36,378 bases of DNA, taken from Blastocatellia bacterium. Lineage in GTDB: Bacteria; Acidobacteriota; Blastocatellia; Pyrinomonadales; Pyrinomonadaceae. The translations under genes were made by a program, and so were the position numbers. The notes below the pieces were generated by a model. It saw only the letters and a program-made list of their open reading frames with translations. It searched no databases and was not told the DNA's origin. The stretch's first letter is position 1; each line of letters starts with the position of its first letter. Below are positions 26,401-34,729 of the stretch, in pieces. The stretch spans positions 1 through 36,378 of the forward strand of contig DNND01000147.1 of NCBI GenBank assembly GCA_003488005.1, given 5' to 3'.

Positions 26401-28482
26401 TTGCTCCCACGCCAAAGCTCACACTACCGTCCCGCAAGTCAGTCTTTCGCAGTTCGCTCCAGCTTACCAACATTGCCAGTTCCTTCAATCAAATCAGTTT
26501 CAACTAACTGCGCCATTGCTGCGCTCTCTGCGGCGATTGGGTTTGCCTTGCTATGGGGCGGTGCATTGGCGCCTGTGCAACACTTGATTCTGCTAACAGC
26601 AGCGAACCAGAAACTGTTGCCGTTGTTTTCTAACTTTTGGCTCGGCGCTCTCGCGGTTTTTGCAGCAGCTCTCCTGGCGGCTACGATCGTTGACTGCTTT
26701 GGACTCCGCCGTCCGTTGATCTACCTGTCAGGCGCACTCCTCGGGCTGGGCTTGGTGGGCCTCGTCGTCTCATGGATTTTTTCTCGTGACATTTTGTTCG
26801 TTCCGCTCGTCGTCGCGGTCTTGGTCAGCGTGGCAGCGGTTCAGTTCAAGCGAGTGCGACGACAAGACAACGAGCTAACCGAAAAATTGCTGGATGCTTC
26901 GTGCAGAAGGGGATCCCGAGCTGATGACGGGGACCACCGGCTACTAAGCGGATTGAAATTGCTGGAGACTGTTCTGGCGCCCACAGAAGCGATTGTTTTC
27001 CGTCGCGACGCTGCTGGCCGGCTTGTGTCCTCAGCTCGTCTGCGAGCCGCGAGCGGAATCCTGCCTGACACTGAACGAAATTCAGTCTGGCGAGAAGGCG
27101 TAAAACTGTGCGAACGTGCAATCGCGACTCGCGAAATCATAGTTGAAAAGGTTGGGCCGGATGAGCCGGCGACGAATATCGCGCTTCCGCTGCGCCACGA
27201 AGATCGAACGGTCGGGGCAATCCTCATTCGTGTAAGCCAGGACTTTGATGACGATGATCGCGCCTTGCTGCTCGCCGTTGGCGGGCAAATGGCGCGCAAC
27301 CTGCAACGTGAACAAGTAGTAAAGACCAAACGGCGCCGAGGTCCTTTGGATTTCCTGTCTGTGACTGCCTCGCGCAAGCGTCTCGACTCGCTCTACGTTC
27401 TTAACGGCGCGCTGCTCGAACAGCGTATCGGCATCAACGCATTGTCGGAAATTGGCGACGGCGTCGCCCTGGCTTCCCTGGACGGACGCATCGCATTCGC
27501 CAACGAGGTGATGTGCTTGTTCGTCGGCATGAAAGAAGCGGATACCCTCGGACTCAGCATTTTTGATCTGCTCGCTGCATTTCGCACCGATGTGTTCGAT
27601 GAACCCGCAATTGCTGTCCGGCGCGTGTTGCAAACTGGTCAGGCTTATGAGCATGAACTCCAGTTTACCGAACGCAACGAGACGCTTGGCCTCAGGATCT
27701 CCCTGGTGCTCGACGATTCAAAGAAACAGCAAAAGACTCCCCAACCATTGTGTCTGGCCGTAGTCGTAAAGGACCTGACTCGAATCAAGGAATACGAGCA
27801 ATTGAAAAGCGACATGATCTCTTTGATGTCGCATGAGCTACGCACCCCGTTGACCAGCATCAACGGTTTCGCCGAACTACTCGCGGCTGACGACCAGTTG
27901 CCGGAACAAACCAGGGAATTTGTCACGATCATTGCCAACGAGTCGCAACGCCTTTCGCGAATGATTAATACCTTCCTGGCAGTGACGAAGCTGCAGCGCA
28001 AGGACAAGCAGGAAGTTTTGAAGATTCCACTGCGACTGGATGAAGTCGTTAGGGAAACGATCGCCACCTTGCAGCCGGTCGCGAAAAAACGGCGCATCCG
28101 TTTGGTGGAGCAACCAACCGAACGACTGCCGCCCGTTGCTGCCGACAAGAGCATGATTACGCAAGCAGTCAAGAACCTCGTTAGCAATGCGATCAAGTAC
28201 AGTCCCGAGCGCACCACCATAACTCTATCAACGGCGCTTGAGGCCGAAGCAGTGCGATTGAGTGTTGAGGACCGCGGTTACGGCATCCCCACGGAAGCAA
28301 AGGACAAAGTCTGGGAAAAGTTTTACCGCGTCGTGCGCGAAGGACAGGAAAAGGACGAGGAGTCTACCGGACTGGGTTTATCGTTTGTGCGCGAAGTTGT
28401 CGAACAACACGGCGGCACCGTCGGTTTAGAGTCGGAAGTCGGGCGCGGATCAAAGTTTAGTTTTACATTGCCAAGGCTTTAG
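26401..28482 (+). CDS. orphan sensor histidine kinase (4 TM, GAF, PAS, HisKA, HATPase)
   Basis: Up to 693 residues from the TTG at 26401. The start is uncertain because the first ~35 residues look unlike the family and no ribosome site is visible. Four hydrophobic helices (about 38-150) are followed by a GAF-like region (about 175-310), a PAS domain (about 345-465), HisKA with the phospho-acceptor H478 in MSHELRTPLTS, and HATPase with N (NLVSNAIKYS), G1 (DRGYGIP) and G2 (STGLGLSFV) boxes. It autophosphorylates and should signal to a response regulator, none of which is in the window. Confidence 0.92.
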   Translation: MLPRQSSHYRPASQSFAVRSSLPTLPVPSIKSVSTNCAIAALSAAIGFALLWGGALAPVQHLILLTAANQKLLPLFSNFWLGALAVFAAALLAATIVDCFGLRRPLIYLSGALLGLGLVGLVVSWIFSRDILFVPLVVAVLVSVAAVQFKRVRRQDNELTEKLLDASCRRGSRADDGDHRLLSGLKLLETVLAPTEAIVFRRDAAGRLVSSARLRAASGILPDTERNSVWREGVKLCERAIATREIIVEKVGPDEPATNIALPLRHEDRTVGAILIRVSQDFDDDDRALLLAVGGQMARNLQREQVVKTKRRRGPLDFLSVTASRKRLDSLYVLNGALLEQRIGINALSEIGDGVALASLDGRIAFANEVMCLFVGMKEADTLGLSIFDLLAAFRTDVFDEPAIAVRRVLQTGQAYEHELQFTERNETLGLRISLVLDDSKKQQKTPQPLCLAVVVKDLTRIKEYEQLKSDMISLMSHELRTPLTSINGFAELLAADDQLPEQTREFVTIIANESQRLSRMINTFLAVTKLQRKDKQEVLKIPLRLDEVVRETIATLQPVAKKRRIRLVEQPTERLPPVAADKSMITQAVKNLVSNAIKYSPERTTITLSTALEAEAVRLSVEDRGYGIPTEAKDKVWEKFYRVVREGQEKDEESTGLGLSFVREVVEQHGGTVGLESEVGRGSKFSFTLPRL

Positions 28483-28529
28483 ATTAGCCGCGCAATAACA
28501 TCGTAATATTTTTCGAACACAAATGTCTC

Positions 28530-28558
28530 TTGACTGTAAACGCAATTCGAAATAACCT
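28530..28558 (+). promoter_or_regulatory. sigma-70 promoter of the PLA2-like gene
   Basis: TTGACT, 17 bp, TAACCT. Leader of about 115 nt to the ATG at 28681. Confidence 0.45.
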
Positions 28559-28680
28559 CGGCACTCCCGATTCCTCCTACCAATAACGCCACGTCGTCCG
28601 CATATAGCTCAGAGAGATGAGTCTCTTTGATTTCCATGTCCCTCGCACCGTGCATCCCCGCGAAGAAAATAGGAGGCAGA

Positions 28681-29688
28681 ATGTTCTATCCTGGTGTGAA
28701 AAGAAAAATTTTTGCAGTTTTCCTTTGCCTCGCTATGTTTTCGGGAAATACGGCGACGCTCAAAACTAAAGCCAACCCGAAGCCACAAGTCGATTCCTTA
28801 GTTCTCTCGCAAACCAGATTCGACTTGCCGAACGGCGGCCGAATGTTAACGCTTACCGGCCAATATCAGGTAGGCAACCAAGCCGTCAAGTTACGAGCTA
28901 GTAATGTAGCCGGGAACGTTGTAGACATGACGGGTCCCCCGATAGCCGCCAGTTCAGAAGCTTTCGAAGAAGAATGGAAGCCCGAAGAAGACTACTATTA
29001 TTCTGATTCAGCGATGGATCGATCGGATGGCAGCCCGCTCATGAGGGCCACCTACGAATATCAAGAAGCCGCCCAACGTAGCACTCTGTATATAACGCTT
29101 GGCAGCGTCAATCTTGTTTTTGATTTAGATACTGACGAAGCAGGTCCAATCACGGCTGTGGACGAGGATCGGCTGAACGAATGGTTAACCAGCGAAGATG
29201 GGCGGCTGGTACGAGACACTAGTATTGCAATCATTCAACAAGCAGATCAGCAAACTTATCCCGAACTACTGCTAAATTATTATGCCGTGGCGATGCTTGT
29301 TGATAATGACCCGCCGGCGGAATCGGCAATAAAGATTATGAAGAAGACATCAATGCGCGCGCACCACGCCATCTTTGGGCCAGCGCGCTCAACGCTGAAC
29401 AATTGTCTTGTTTCCAAAAACGCTTTCACACAATCTCTTTTCGTAAACCGATATACTAACCTGCTCACGCTGGGTCGTCCTCCGCAAGGAAACTGTTTTG
29501 GGTGCTGCGGCGTTGGTTGCGCGTGTATTCCCAACCCTTTTGGCGGTGCTATGTACTCAACCCCTTGTGCCAATCATGACAGATGCACACGCGACGCTGG
29601 TAGTCGCTTCGCGGGCAGATGCACGGGTGCACTTATCATAGCCATTGTGTATGTCTGGGCAACCTACAAACAGGCATATCACATGTGA
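28681..29688 (+). CDS. secreted phospholipase A2-like protein
   Basis: 335 residues; the start is fixed by AGGAGG 5 nt ahead. Signal peptide (KRKIFAVFLCLAMFSGNTA). The middle ~200 residues are acidic and unassigned (EEEWKPEEDYYYSDSAMD). The C-terminal ~60 residues are Cys-rich and carry PCANHDRC (H299-D300), the PLA2 catalytic His-Asp signature, preceded by GCCGVGCACIPNPFGG, which could form the calcium loop. This points to a lipase-type PLA2 fold at the tip of a larger secreted protein. It is unlike the compact single-domain bacterial PLA2s. The gene is followed by a membrane protein. Confidence 0.65.
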   Translation: MFYPGVKRKIFAVFLCLAMFSGNTATLKTKANPKPQVDSLVLSQTRFDLPNGGRMLTLTGQYQVGNQAVKLRASNVAGNVVDMTGPPIAASSEAFEEEWKPEEDYYYSDSAMDRSDGSPLMRATYEYQEAAQRSTLYITLGSVNLVFDLDTDEAGPITAVDEDRLNEWLTSEDGRLVRDTSIAIIQQADQQTYPELLLNYYAVAMLVDNDPPAESAIKIMKKTSMRAHHAIFGPARSTLNNCLVSKNAFTQSLFVNRYTNLLTLGRPPQGNCFGCCGVGCACIPNPFGGAMYSTPCANHDRCTRDAGSRFAGRCTGALIIAIVYVWATYKQAYHM

Positions 29689-29713
29689 CGATCTGAAGTT
29701 TGCCGTGAATGAA

Positions 29714-30088
29714 ATGTTGAAATCACGACGCAGAGCAATCGCTATAGTTCTGGGCATAGTCTACCCGCTGATATTGACTGTGGTGGTGACGAAACTTCTG
29801 GCGCCAGAGTCGCTGCTGTTCTTGCCGTTACTCGCGACCGGATATCTGCTAATTGGAATTATTTTGGGATTTCGCTGGCGGACCGATGCCTGGGTATTGG
29901 GCCTATGCTTAATGGCGTTTTGGATTATTGTCCTGATAGGCTCGGTAATACTAACTGATACAGTAGGGTCAAACATAAAAGTGTTCTTTCAGGGTTTTGC
30001 GTGGCAACTGTCGGTGATCGTGGCCACATTCGCCGGAATCGCTTTGGGAAGAATTCTCAATGGTCGGCGATTAACGGAATACGATTAG
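29714..30088 (+). CDS. four-helix integral membrane protein, possible partner of the PLA2-like protein
   Basis: About 124 residues from the ATG at 29714 (GTG 29705 equally possible; the frame opens at 29645, inside the previous gene). Four hydrophobic helices, basic ends. No family recognised. It lies 25 bp after the PLA2-like gene on the same strand. An immunity or anchoring role is a guess from position and topology. Confidence 0.6.
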   Translation: MLKSRRRAIAIVLGIVYPLILTVVVTKLLAPESLLFLPLLATGYLLIGIILGFRWRTDAWVLGLCLMAFWIIVLIGSVILTDTVGSNIKVFFQGFAWQLSVIVATFAGIALGRILNGRRLTEYD

Positions 30089-30122
30089 CTCGGTCGGCGC
30101 TGTCGTGAATCGCCGCGCGGAT

Positions 30123-30548
30123 CTAAACGCTTCTTAAACGATTAATTGTTCCGCGACAGGAAGGTGCGCCGCAGACGCACCTTTTTTTATTTGAATGCAG
30201 CGTCGATTCATAGTCGATGGTGATTTCTTCGCCGGGCCGGATATCGCGCAACGCAATGAATAAAATGTGACCGTAGAGAATCTGCATGAAGGCGTTGGGT
30301 TCGCATGAGTGGTTGATGTAATGCGTGCCGTTGCCCCCACGGCTGCCGTCCAGACTCCAACGATCATTGATGGCACAAATGCGCAGTTTGCGGCGCGAGG
30401 CCCTGCGGTTTGCTTCGGCGTTTGTGATTCTTTCGCCGGTGTACTCGGCAATTTTTCTTCGATGTTTGAAGGCAGCAATCGCAAAGCATCCCTTACCTTC
30501 GATCGCGGATTTTTCGATCGCCAGACCTGGCGCCAGCTTTAGCTTCAT
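30123..30548 (-). CDS. SET-domain protein lysine methyltransferase
   Basis: About 141 residues from the ATG at 30548; an in-frame TTG at 30572 is possible. SET motifs: GKGCFAIAAF, NHSCEPN, RPGEEITIDYES. The post-SET zinc motif CVCGAPSCRG follows. SAM-dependent methylation of lysine side chains; the bacterial target is unknown. Convergent with the membrane-protein gene, whose terminator lies inside this coding sequence. Confidence 0.9.
   Translation of the reverse strand: MKLKLAPGLAIEKSAIEGKGCFAIAAFKHRRKIAEYTGERITNAEANRRASRRKLRICAINDRWSLDGSRGGNGTHYINHSCEPNAFMQILYGHILFIALRDIRPGEEITIDYESTLHSNKKRCVCGAPSCRGTINRLRSV
30161..30188 (+). terminator. intrinsic terminator inside the SET gene 3' end
   Basis: AAGGTGCG / CGCACCTT stem, 7-nt loop and a T7 run on the plus strand. 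It lies 73 bp after the stop of the gene at 29714-30088. In the other direction it encodes the KKRCVCGAP part of the SET protein. Confidence 0.75.
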
Positions 30549-30726
30549 GTAAGTTTTGGAATTGTAATACAAACTGATGGCGTTTGGCGGAAACCCTCAA
30601 GCTGTACCACAACGTTTCTTTAAGAATTCGCGGTAACGGACCATCGCAAACTAACAGTTTCTTTACACAAGAAATGACCGCCAGGTTTGCACCGGGCGGC
30701 CAGCTTTATTCGAAGGACATACTTAA

Positions 30727-31248
30727 TTACTTTAACTTAAAACTTCGCGCGATCGAATCTGTTTGATTGCGGATGCGGGCGAGTTTGTCGCGCAAGCCGG
30801 TGAAGCGCAAAGCATAGATCGTGCGATTGTCAGCTTGCAGATAATAGATGCGGCCCATCATCGGTTTGCCCGCTTTGGTAAACTCATAGGAAGCGGTCAC
30901 CCCACTGAGTCGGCCTGAAAATGGCTCCTCCTGTTTACCTTGAACGAAACCCGGAATATATCGCAGCTTCTGGTCCTGATCTCGTCGGGCTACATCCGAA
31001 GGTGTTGTGCCCGCATCGACAATCTCTTTGCGAATTTGCAGGAAGCCGTCCATACGATCACCGTAAACGAATTCGGCGCGCTCGCGAGCGGTATCGGGTT
31101 CCGAAATCGATTTCCACTGGCTGGAAGGAAGCTCAATAGAGTATTCGCCCTGATCGCTAACCTGAGTTTCCTGAGCCAACCCGGCTACCGCGCTTGCCGC
31201 AAGCAGGATCAAAACCAGCAAAGCCGTTAGGTGTTTCATTGAATACAT
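30727..31248 (-). CDS. secreted PsbP/DUF1795-like protein
   Basis: About 173 residues from the ATG at 31248 (frame opens at 31296). Signal peptide KHLTALLVLILLAASAVAGLAQ. The mature part begins YSIELPSSQWKSISEPD and ends ALRFTGLRDKLARIRNQTDSIARSF, the Mog1/PsbP-like fold seen in small secreted proteins of unknown role. No catalytic motif. Confidence 0.65.
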   Translation of the reverse strand: MYSMKHLTALLVLILLAASAVAGLAQETQVSDQGEYSIELPSSQWKSISEPDTARERAEFVYGDRMDGFLQIRKEIVDAGTTPSDVARRDQDQKLRYIPGFVQGKQEEPFSGRLSGVTASYEFTKAGKPMMGRIYYLQADNRTIYALRFTGLRDKLARIRNQTDSIARSFKLK

Positions 31249-31378
31249 TTTCCGCTCTTTCATATTTGTTGGAATGTTTGAGGACCTGGCAGCCAATTGA
31301 CTATGGCAATTGTCTCAAACATTCGGATGCTACCGGAGAGTGTCATCGTTGTCTGCCTCGGCTGAAAGCCAGCATCAA

Positions 31379-32113
31379 TCAGGCTTTAGCCGCTTCTATT
31401 ATCTCTCGTTGCCTGGCGATTAGTGTTACCAGACCGTCGGTCGCCAGCCCCAACAGACTGTCCATCTGCGTGCGCGAAAAAGGCTCGCGCTCGGCAGTCC
31501 CCTGCACCTCGATGAAACGGCCGTCGCCGGTACAAATTACATTCATATCAACTTCCGCGCGCGAGTCTTCATCGTACTTCAGATCAAGCAACGGGGTGTT
31601 TTCCACCACGCCAACGCTGATGGCGGCCACTTCATTGGTGATGATATTTCGTTGAATTTTTCCCGCCGCCAACAGCCGTTTTACGGCCAGCGCGAAGGCG
31701 ACGTAAGCGCCGGTTATTGCCGCCGTGCGAGTCCCACCGTCAGCCTGCAAGACATCACAGTCAAGCGTAATCGTTCGTTCACCGAGCAATCGCATGTTGG
31801 CCGCGGCCCTGATACTCCGTCCGATCAGGCGCTGGATTTCATGTGTGCGGCCGGATGGACCACCGCGTCCTGTTGCGCGTGCGGTTCGTTGTTGTGTAGC
31901 TCGTGGCAGCATCGAGTACTCGGCCGTGATCCAACCCTGTCCGCTGTTACGAAGAAATGGCGGCAACCGCTCATCTATTGAAGCAGAACAAATCACCCGC
32001 GTCTGGCCCATCTCGATCAGCACGGAACCCTCCGCGTAGGGCAGAAAGCCAGGAGTGATTTTCAGCGGCCGCAACTCGTTAGCGGCGCGGCCATCAGTAC
32101 GTACGTAGCTCAT
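31379..32113 (-). CDS. rph: ribonuclease PH
   Basis: 244 residues, full length. Phosphorolytic 3' exonuclease that trims tRNA 3' ends. Motifs: RTDGRAANELRPLKI, GQGWITAEYSMLPRAT, LQADGGTRTAAITGA, DLKYDEDSRAEVDMN. It overlaps the murI 3' end by 20 bp, so the two are translated from one message. Confidence 0.96.
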   Translation of the reverse strand: MSYVRTDGRAANELRPLKITPGFLPYAEGSVLIEMGQTRVICSASIDERLPPFLRNSGQGWITAEYSMLPRATQQRTARATGRGGPSGRTHEIQRLIGRSIRAAANMRLLGERTITLDCDVLQADGGTRTAAITGAYVAFALAVKRLLAAGKIQRNIITNEVAAISVGVVENTPLLDLKYDEDSRAEVDMNVICTGDGRFIEVQGTAEREPFSRTQMDSLLGLATDGLVTLIARQREIIEAAKA

Positions 32114-32981
32114 CGTGTCCCCAAACTTCTACAGCTTCCAGCACCGATGGCGCTGTGCCCAAAAATCGTTCTGCTACTTTCGCGAATCGTTCCGCCGCGT
32201 CGGTAACATAAAAGTGATCGAGATCGTCGCAGAGCCGCCGCTCTTCTAGTTCCCGCGTCGTTTGCGAGGCGCGAAGTTGCTTGGACTCCAGCAACGATCG
32301 CACTTCCACGGCAGCGGCTTCGCCGGAATCGATCAAAGGAATGTCGCCGACGACCTCGCTAATCAAACCGCGCAGAATCGGATAGTGAGTGCAGCCGAGG
32401 ACCAATGCCCCGAGATCTGCTTTTCTCAAATCCTGTAAATATTGTTCCGCAACGGATCGCGCGACCTCGCTATTGGCCCAGCCTTCTTCCGCCAGCGGCA
32501 CAAACAAGGGACAGGCGCGCTCGATGACTTTCGTGTGCGGATCGATCTGGTTAATTGCTTTCGCGTAGGCGCCGCTTTGCACGGTCGCTTCGGTAGCAAT
32601 CACGGCGATTGTTTTCCCGCGGGCGATTTCGACAGCCGCGCGAGCGCCGGGTTCGATCACGCCGACAACTTGAATGTCTACCGCGTTGCCAATTGCGGGC
32701 AGCGCCAAGGCCGAAGCAGTATTGCAAGCGACGACGAGTAACTTAATACCCTGCGCCTCGAGAAATTTCGCGTTCTCAATTCCATACCGCTCGACTGTCG
32801 CAAGTGATTTGGTGCCGTAGGGCACGCGCGCCGTATCGCCCAGGTAGACGAAACGCTCGGCGGGCAACCGTTCGTGCAGAGCGCGATACACAGTCAGGCC
32901 GCCGACGCCGCTGTCAAAAATGCCGATGGGAAGCTGCGAATTTCGGATTGCGGATTGCGGATTTCGGATTGCGGATTTCAA
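32094..32981 (-). CDS. murI: glutamate racemase
   Basis: About 295 residues from the TTG at 32981 (GGAAG 5 nt upstream). Makes D-glutamate for peptidoglycan. Core begins PIGIFDSGVGG; catalytic cysteines in VVACNTASA and VLGCTHYP are present. The first 17 residues (KSAIRNPQSAIRNSQL) are not family sequence: they are encoded by an intergenic repeat. No ATG, GTG or TTG lies between the repeat and PIGIF, so the repeat provides the start. Usual length is about 270. Confidence 0.94.
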   Translation of the reverse strand: MKSAIRNPQSAIRNSQLPIGIFDSGVGGLTVYRALHERLPAERFVYLGDTARVPYGTKSLATVERYGIENAKFLEAQGIKLLVVACNTASALALPAIGNAVDIQVVGVIEPGARAAVEIARGKTIAVIATEATVQSGAYAKAINQIDPHTKVIERACPLFVPLAEEGWANSEVARSVAEQYLQDLRKADLGALVLGCTHYPILRGLISEVVGDIPLIDSGEAAAVEVRSLLESKQLRASQTTRELEERRLCDDLDHFYVTDAAERFAKVAERFLGTAPSVLEAVEVWGHDELRTY

Positions 32982-33071
32982 GTCAGCTTCCAGAGTCAGA
33001 TTTCAAATCGAATTCTTTCCAAGTTCGCGTCGTTTTCAAATCCGAAATTCGAATTCCGAAATCCGCAATTC
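32938..33071. repeat. inverted degenerate repeat between tmRNA and murI
   Basis: 32938-32980 is a tandem tract built on TTTCGGATTGCGGA units. 33038-33071 carries the inverse (AATCCGAAATTCGAATTCCG...). The arms can pair into a long imperfect hairpin 3' of tmRNA. Such units are known as low-complexity intergenic repeats in environmental genomes. Confidence 0.75.
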
Positions 33072-33077
33072 AAAGAA

Positions 33078-33469
33078 TGGTGGAGGCGCCGAGAATTGAA
33101 CTCGGATCCAAGAGTCAACGCCGAAAAACTCTACATGCTTAGTCACTTCTCTTCTTTCCCCGATTTTCATCGGGAAAAATTTCGCTCAACGCAGAGTAAG
33201 TGAAGTGACAAGACCGCCGCGAGAGCTAGTCCGACTTTAGTCTCGCGCAAACCCACGGACCGAAGATTCGCGCCAGCTTATCTGAGTGACATCTCCCTCC
33301 GCGCGCATAAGCAACTTGCGGTGAGACGCTCGCGGCTAATTAGGCAGCGAGTGCAAACTCATTAGAGTTGGCAATTGTTTTTTCCCTACGCTTTTTAACG
33401 AGCTGCATAAGGTAGCCCGGCATGGCATCCGTCGGTCGCCAGAAACTCCTGTCGAAGCCTGTCGCCCCC
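33078..33469 (-). ncRNA. ssrA: tmRNA (transfer-messenger RNA)
   Basis: 392 nt with encoded CCA. The 5' GGGGGCG pairs with 3' CGCCTCC, including the G3-U pair that alanyl-tRNA synthetase reads. T-arm CCGAG-TTCAATT-CTCGG. The tag ORF (33372-33343) starts at the GCC resume codon and encodes ANSNEFALAA, ending at TAA (33342-33340). The LAA end is the ClpXP degron. It rescues stalled ribosomes with SmpB, which is not in the window. The tag differs from E. coli ANDENYALAA only in the middle. Confidence 0.96.
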
Positions 33470-33481
33470 GTTCGCTAGAAG

Positions 33482-33510
33482 ATTATAGGTCATGGAACGC
33501 GATCTGTCAG
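33482..33510 (-). promoter_or_regulatory. tmRNA promoter
   Basis: Minus strand CTGACA (33510-33505), 17 bp, TATAAT (33487-33482). Predicted start is a few nt before the mature 5' end at 33469. Near consensus. Confidence 0.8.
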
Positions 33511-33624
33511 GTTGGTGTATTAGACTTCAAAATTGCGCTCCGTGAGCTTACATGCGTCGTCCAAAATTCGAAATCGCGATCCCGTTGCGATGACTCATGG
33601 AAGCCGGTTCATTCATTATCGTGG

Positions 33625-33918
33625 CTACAGCAGCTCTCTCCATCTTCGCGGATCGCGACGCAGGTCCATTACGGCTGTGATAAGAATTTCATCAGGTCGA
33701 ATTTGATAAAGCACTCCGAATGGAAACCGGTGAGTGCGGCATCGTCTGGTTCGCGCAGAGATAGGATGCCAAGCGTGAAAAAAACGCAGGATCCGTTCGA
33801 TGGTGGCATCAATCTCGTCGAGAAAGACGGTGCCGAGTCCGTTTTCTGTCTGTTCGTAGTAAAGAGTTGCTTCCTTCAATTCAGAAAGCGCGGCGGAGGT
33901 AAATCTGTACCTCGTCAT
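33625..33918 (-). CDS. ParE/RelE-family toxin
   Basis: 97 residues. Family pattern: YRFTSAALSELKEATLYYEQ at the N terminus, and HRFPFGVLYQIRPDEILITAVMDLRRDP with the C-terminal beta strand and R-rich end. Plasmid-stabilisation type; it either poisons gyrase (ParE) or cleaves ribosome-bound mRNA (RelE), which sequence alone does not decide. ATG overlaps the antitoxin stop by 4 bp. Confidence 0.9.
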   Translation of the reverse strand: MTRYRFTSAALSELKEATLYYEQTENGLGTVFLDEIDATIERILRFFHAWHPISARTRRCRTHRFPFGVLYQIRPDEILITAVMDLRRDPRRWRELL

Positions 33919-34157
33919 TTCCGGAGAGACGAACGAAGTTCTTCGATTGCGGCGGCACCATCAACGGCGGGTAATTCGCCGCGTTCAAACGCGTCGATTC
34001 GATTTTCCGATTCCGCGGCCCAGTTCGCTTCGATTTCTTTTATGTGTTCCGCGTCGAGACTGTCCCAGAGCAGATCAATCAGCGAGGCTCGTTCGGCGGG
34101 TTCGAGCTTTTGAATCTCGCTCTGAATGGAGGTAAGGCTCATGACTGAAATCATCAT
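33915..34157 (-). CDS. addiction-module antitoxin (CHP02574 type)
   Basis: 80 residues from the ATG at 34157 (AAAGGA 5 nt ahead; the frame opens with TTG at 34178). MSLTSIQSEIQKLEPAERASLIDLLWDSL is the typical start of this antitoxin family; it ends AVDGAAAIEELRSSL. It neutralises the downstream toxin. No DNA-binding domain is evident. Confidence 0.88.
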   Translation of the reverse strand: MMISVMSLTSIQSEIQKLEPAERASLIDLLWDSLDAEHIKEIEANWAAESENRIDAFERGELPAVDGAAAIEELRSSLRK

Positions 34158-34199
34158 GGTAATCCTTTGTGCTGTCAAGAACTGCTGATGGAGAGTGAA

Positions 34200-34430
34200 T
34201 TAATTAACCGCAAGCTCCGGCACGAGATCGTCTTCGTATTTCTCGATCAGTACGCCGACGATTTCCATGAGCGATGCGAATGGGTGGGATTCGTTTTCGC
34301 CAACTTCATCGATCAGCGAATCGAGTAGTGAAACGAGTTGTCGATACTCTTCTTCAGAATGCGGCACGTAGATCTTGTTTTCTAATGACGACCACGCATC
34401 CGCGGTCTTGCTCATATCGAGGCTCTGCAT
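34200..34430 (-). CDS. HigA-N-like protein without HTH
   Basis: 76 residues, ATG with AAGGGA 7 nt ahead. IYVPHSEEEYRQLVSLLDSL and ASLMEIVGVLIEKYEDDLVPE resemble the N-terminal part of HigA-type antitoxins, but the usual C-terminal helix-turn-helix is missing. It lies 42 bp upstream of the ParE/RelE antitoxin on the same strand, so this could be a three-gene module. It may be a stand-alone regulator or a degraded antitoxin. Confidence 0.65.
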   Translation of the reverse strand: MQSLDMSKTADAWSSLENKIYVPHSEEEYRQLVSLLDSLIDEVGENESHPFASLMEIVGVLIEKYEDDLVPELAVN

Positions 34431-34553
34431 ATTCGTCCCTTTCCGCGCTAGCTTAGAGGTCTTCTGGCCATCAGCAAAGGTTTGTGTAGGAACGGACAGG
34501 AATCACTGCTTACAAGAGCACTTGCAGCAACGAGATTTGGGGCTATCCTAAGT

Positions 34554-34559
34554 TATAAT
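34554..34559 (+). promoter_or_regulatory. -10 box upstream of the PBP gene
   Basis: Perfect TATAAT; no clear -35 at the right distance. It would start a message near 34566 that covers the short ORF and the PBP. Confidence 0.3.
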
Positions 34560-34585
34560 CTTCGTCCCTGGATTGGAGGCAAAAG

Positions 34586-34684
34586 TTGAACACTGTGGAA
34601 TTCCACGTTGCCTGGCGAGGGCGCATCAAGCAAGGTTATTCTGTAGCTGGTTGGCATCTGAAATATCGCAAACTCGCATCCTGA
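34586..34684 (+). CDS. possible 32-residue leader peptide
   Basis: TTG start with GGAGG six nt upstream, then 31 sense codons (MNTVEFHVAWRGRIKQG...) and TGA, ending 45 bp before the PBP gene. It contains the palindrome GTGGAATTCCAC (34595-34606). No known family; it could be chance. Confidence 0.3.
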   Translation: MNTVEFHVAWRGRIKQGYSVAGWHLKYRKLAS

Positions 34685-34729
34685 AATAGTCGCAAACGCG
34701 CATTATTATTAACCGCAAAGGCTGAAATT

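Noticed and set aside
27645..28220. 191-codon minus-strand frame inside the histidine kinase
   Set aside because: Ser/Arg-rich shadow of the kinase domain on the other strand.
30584..30766. 60-codon plus-strand frame between the SET gene and the PsbP-like gene
   Set aside because: Overlaps the PsbP-like coding end and has no ribosome site or family pattern.
32938..33071. CRISPR array
   Set aside because: Units are short, degenerate and contiguous, without spacers, and one arm is inverted.
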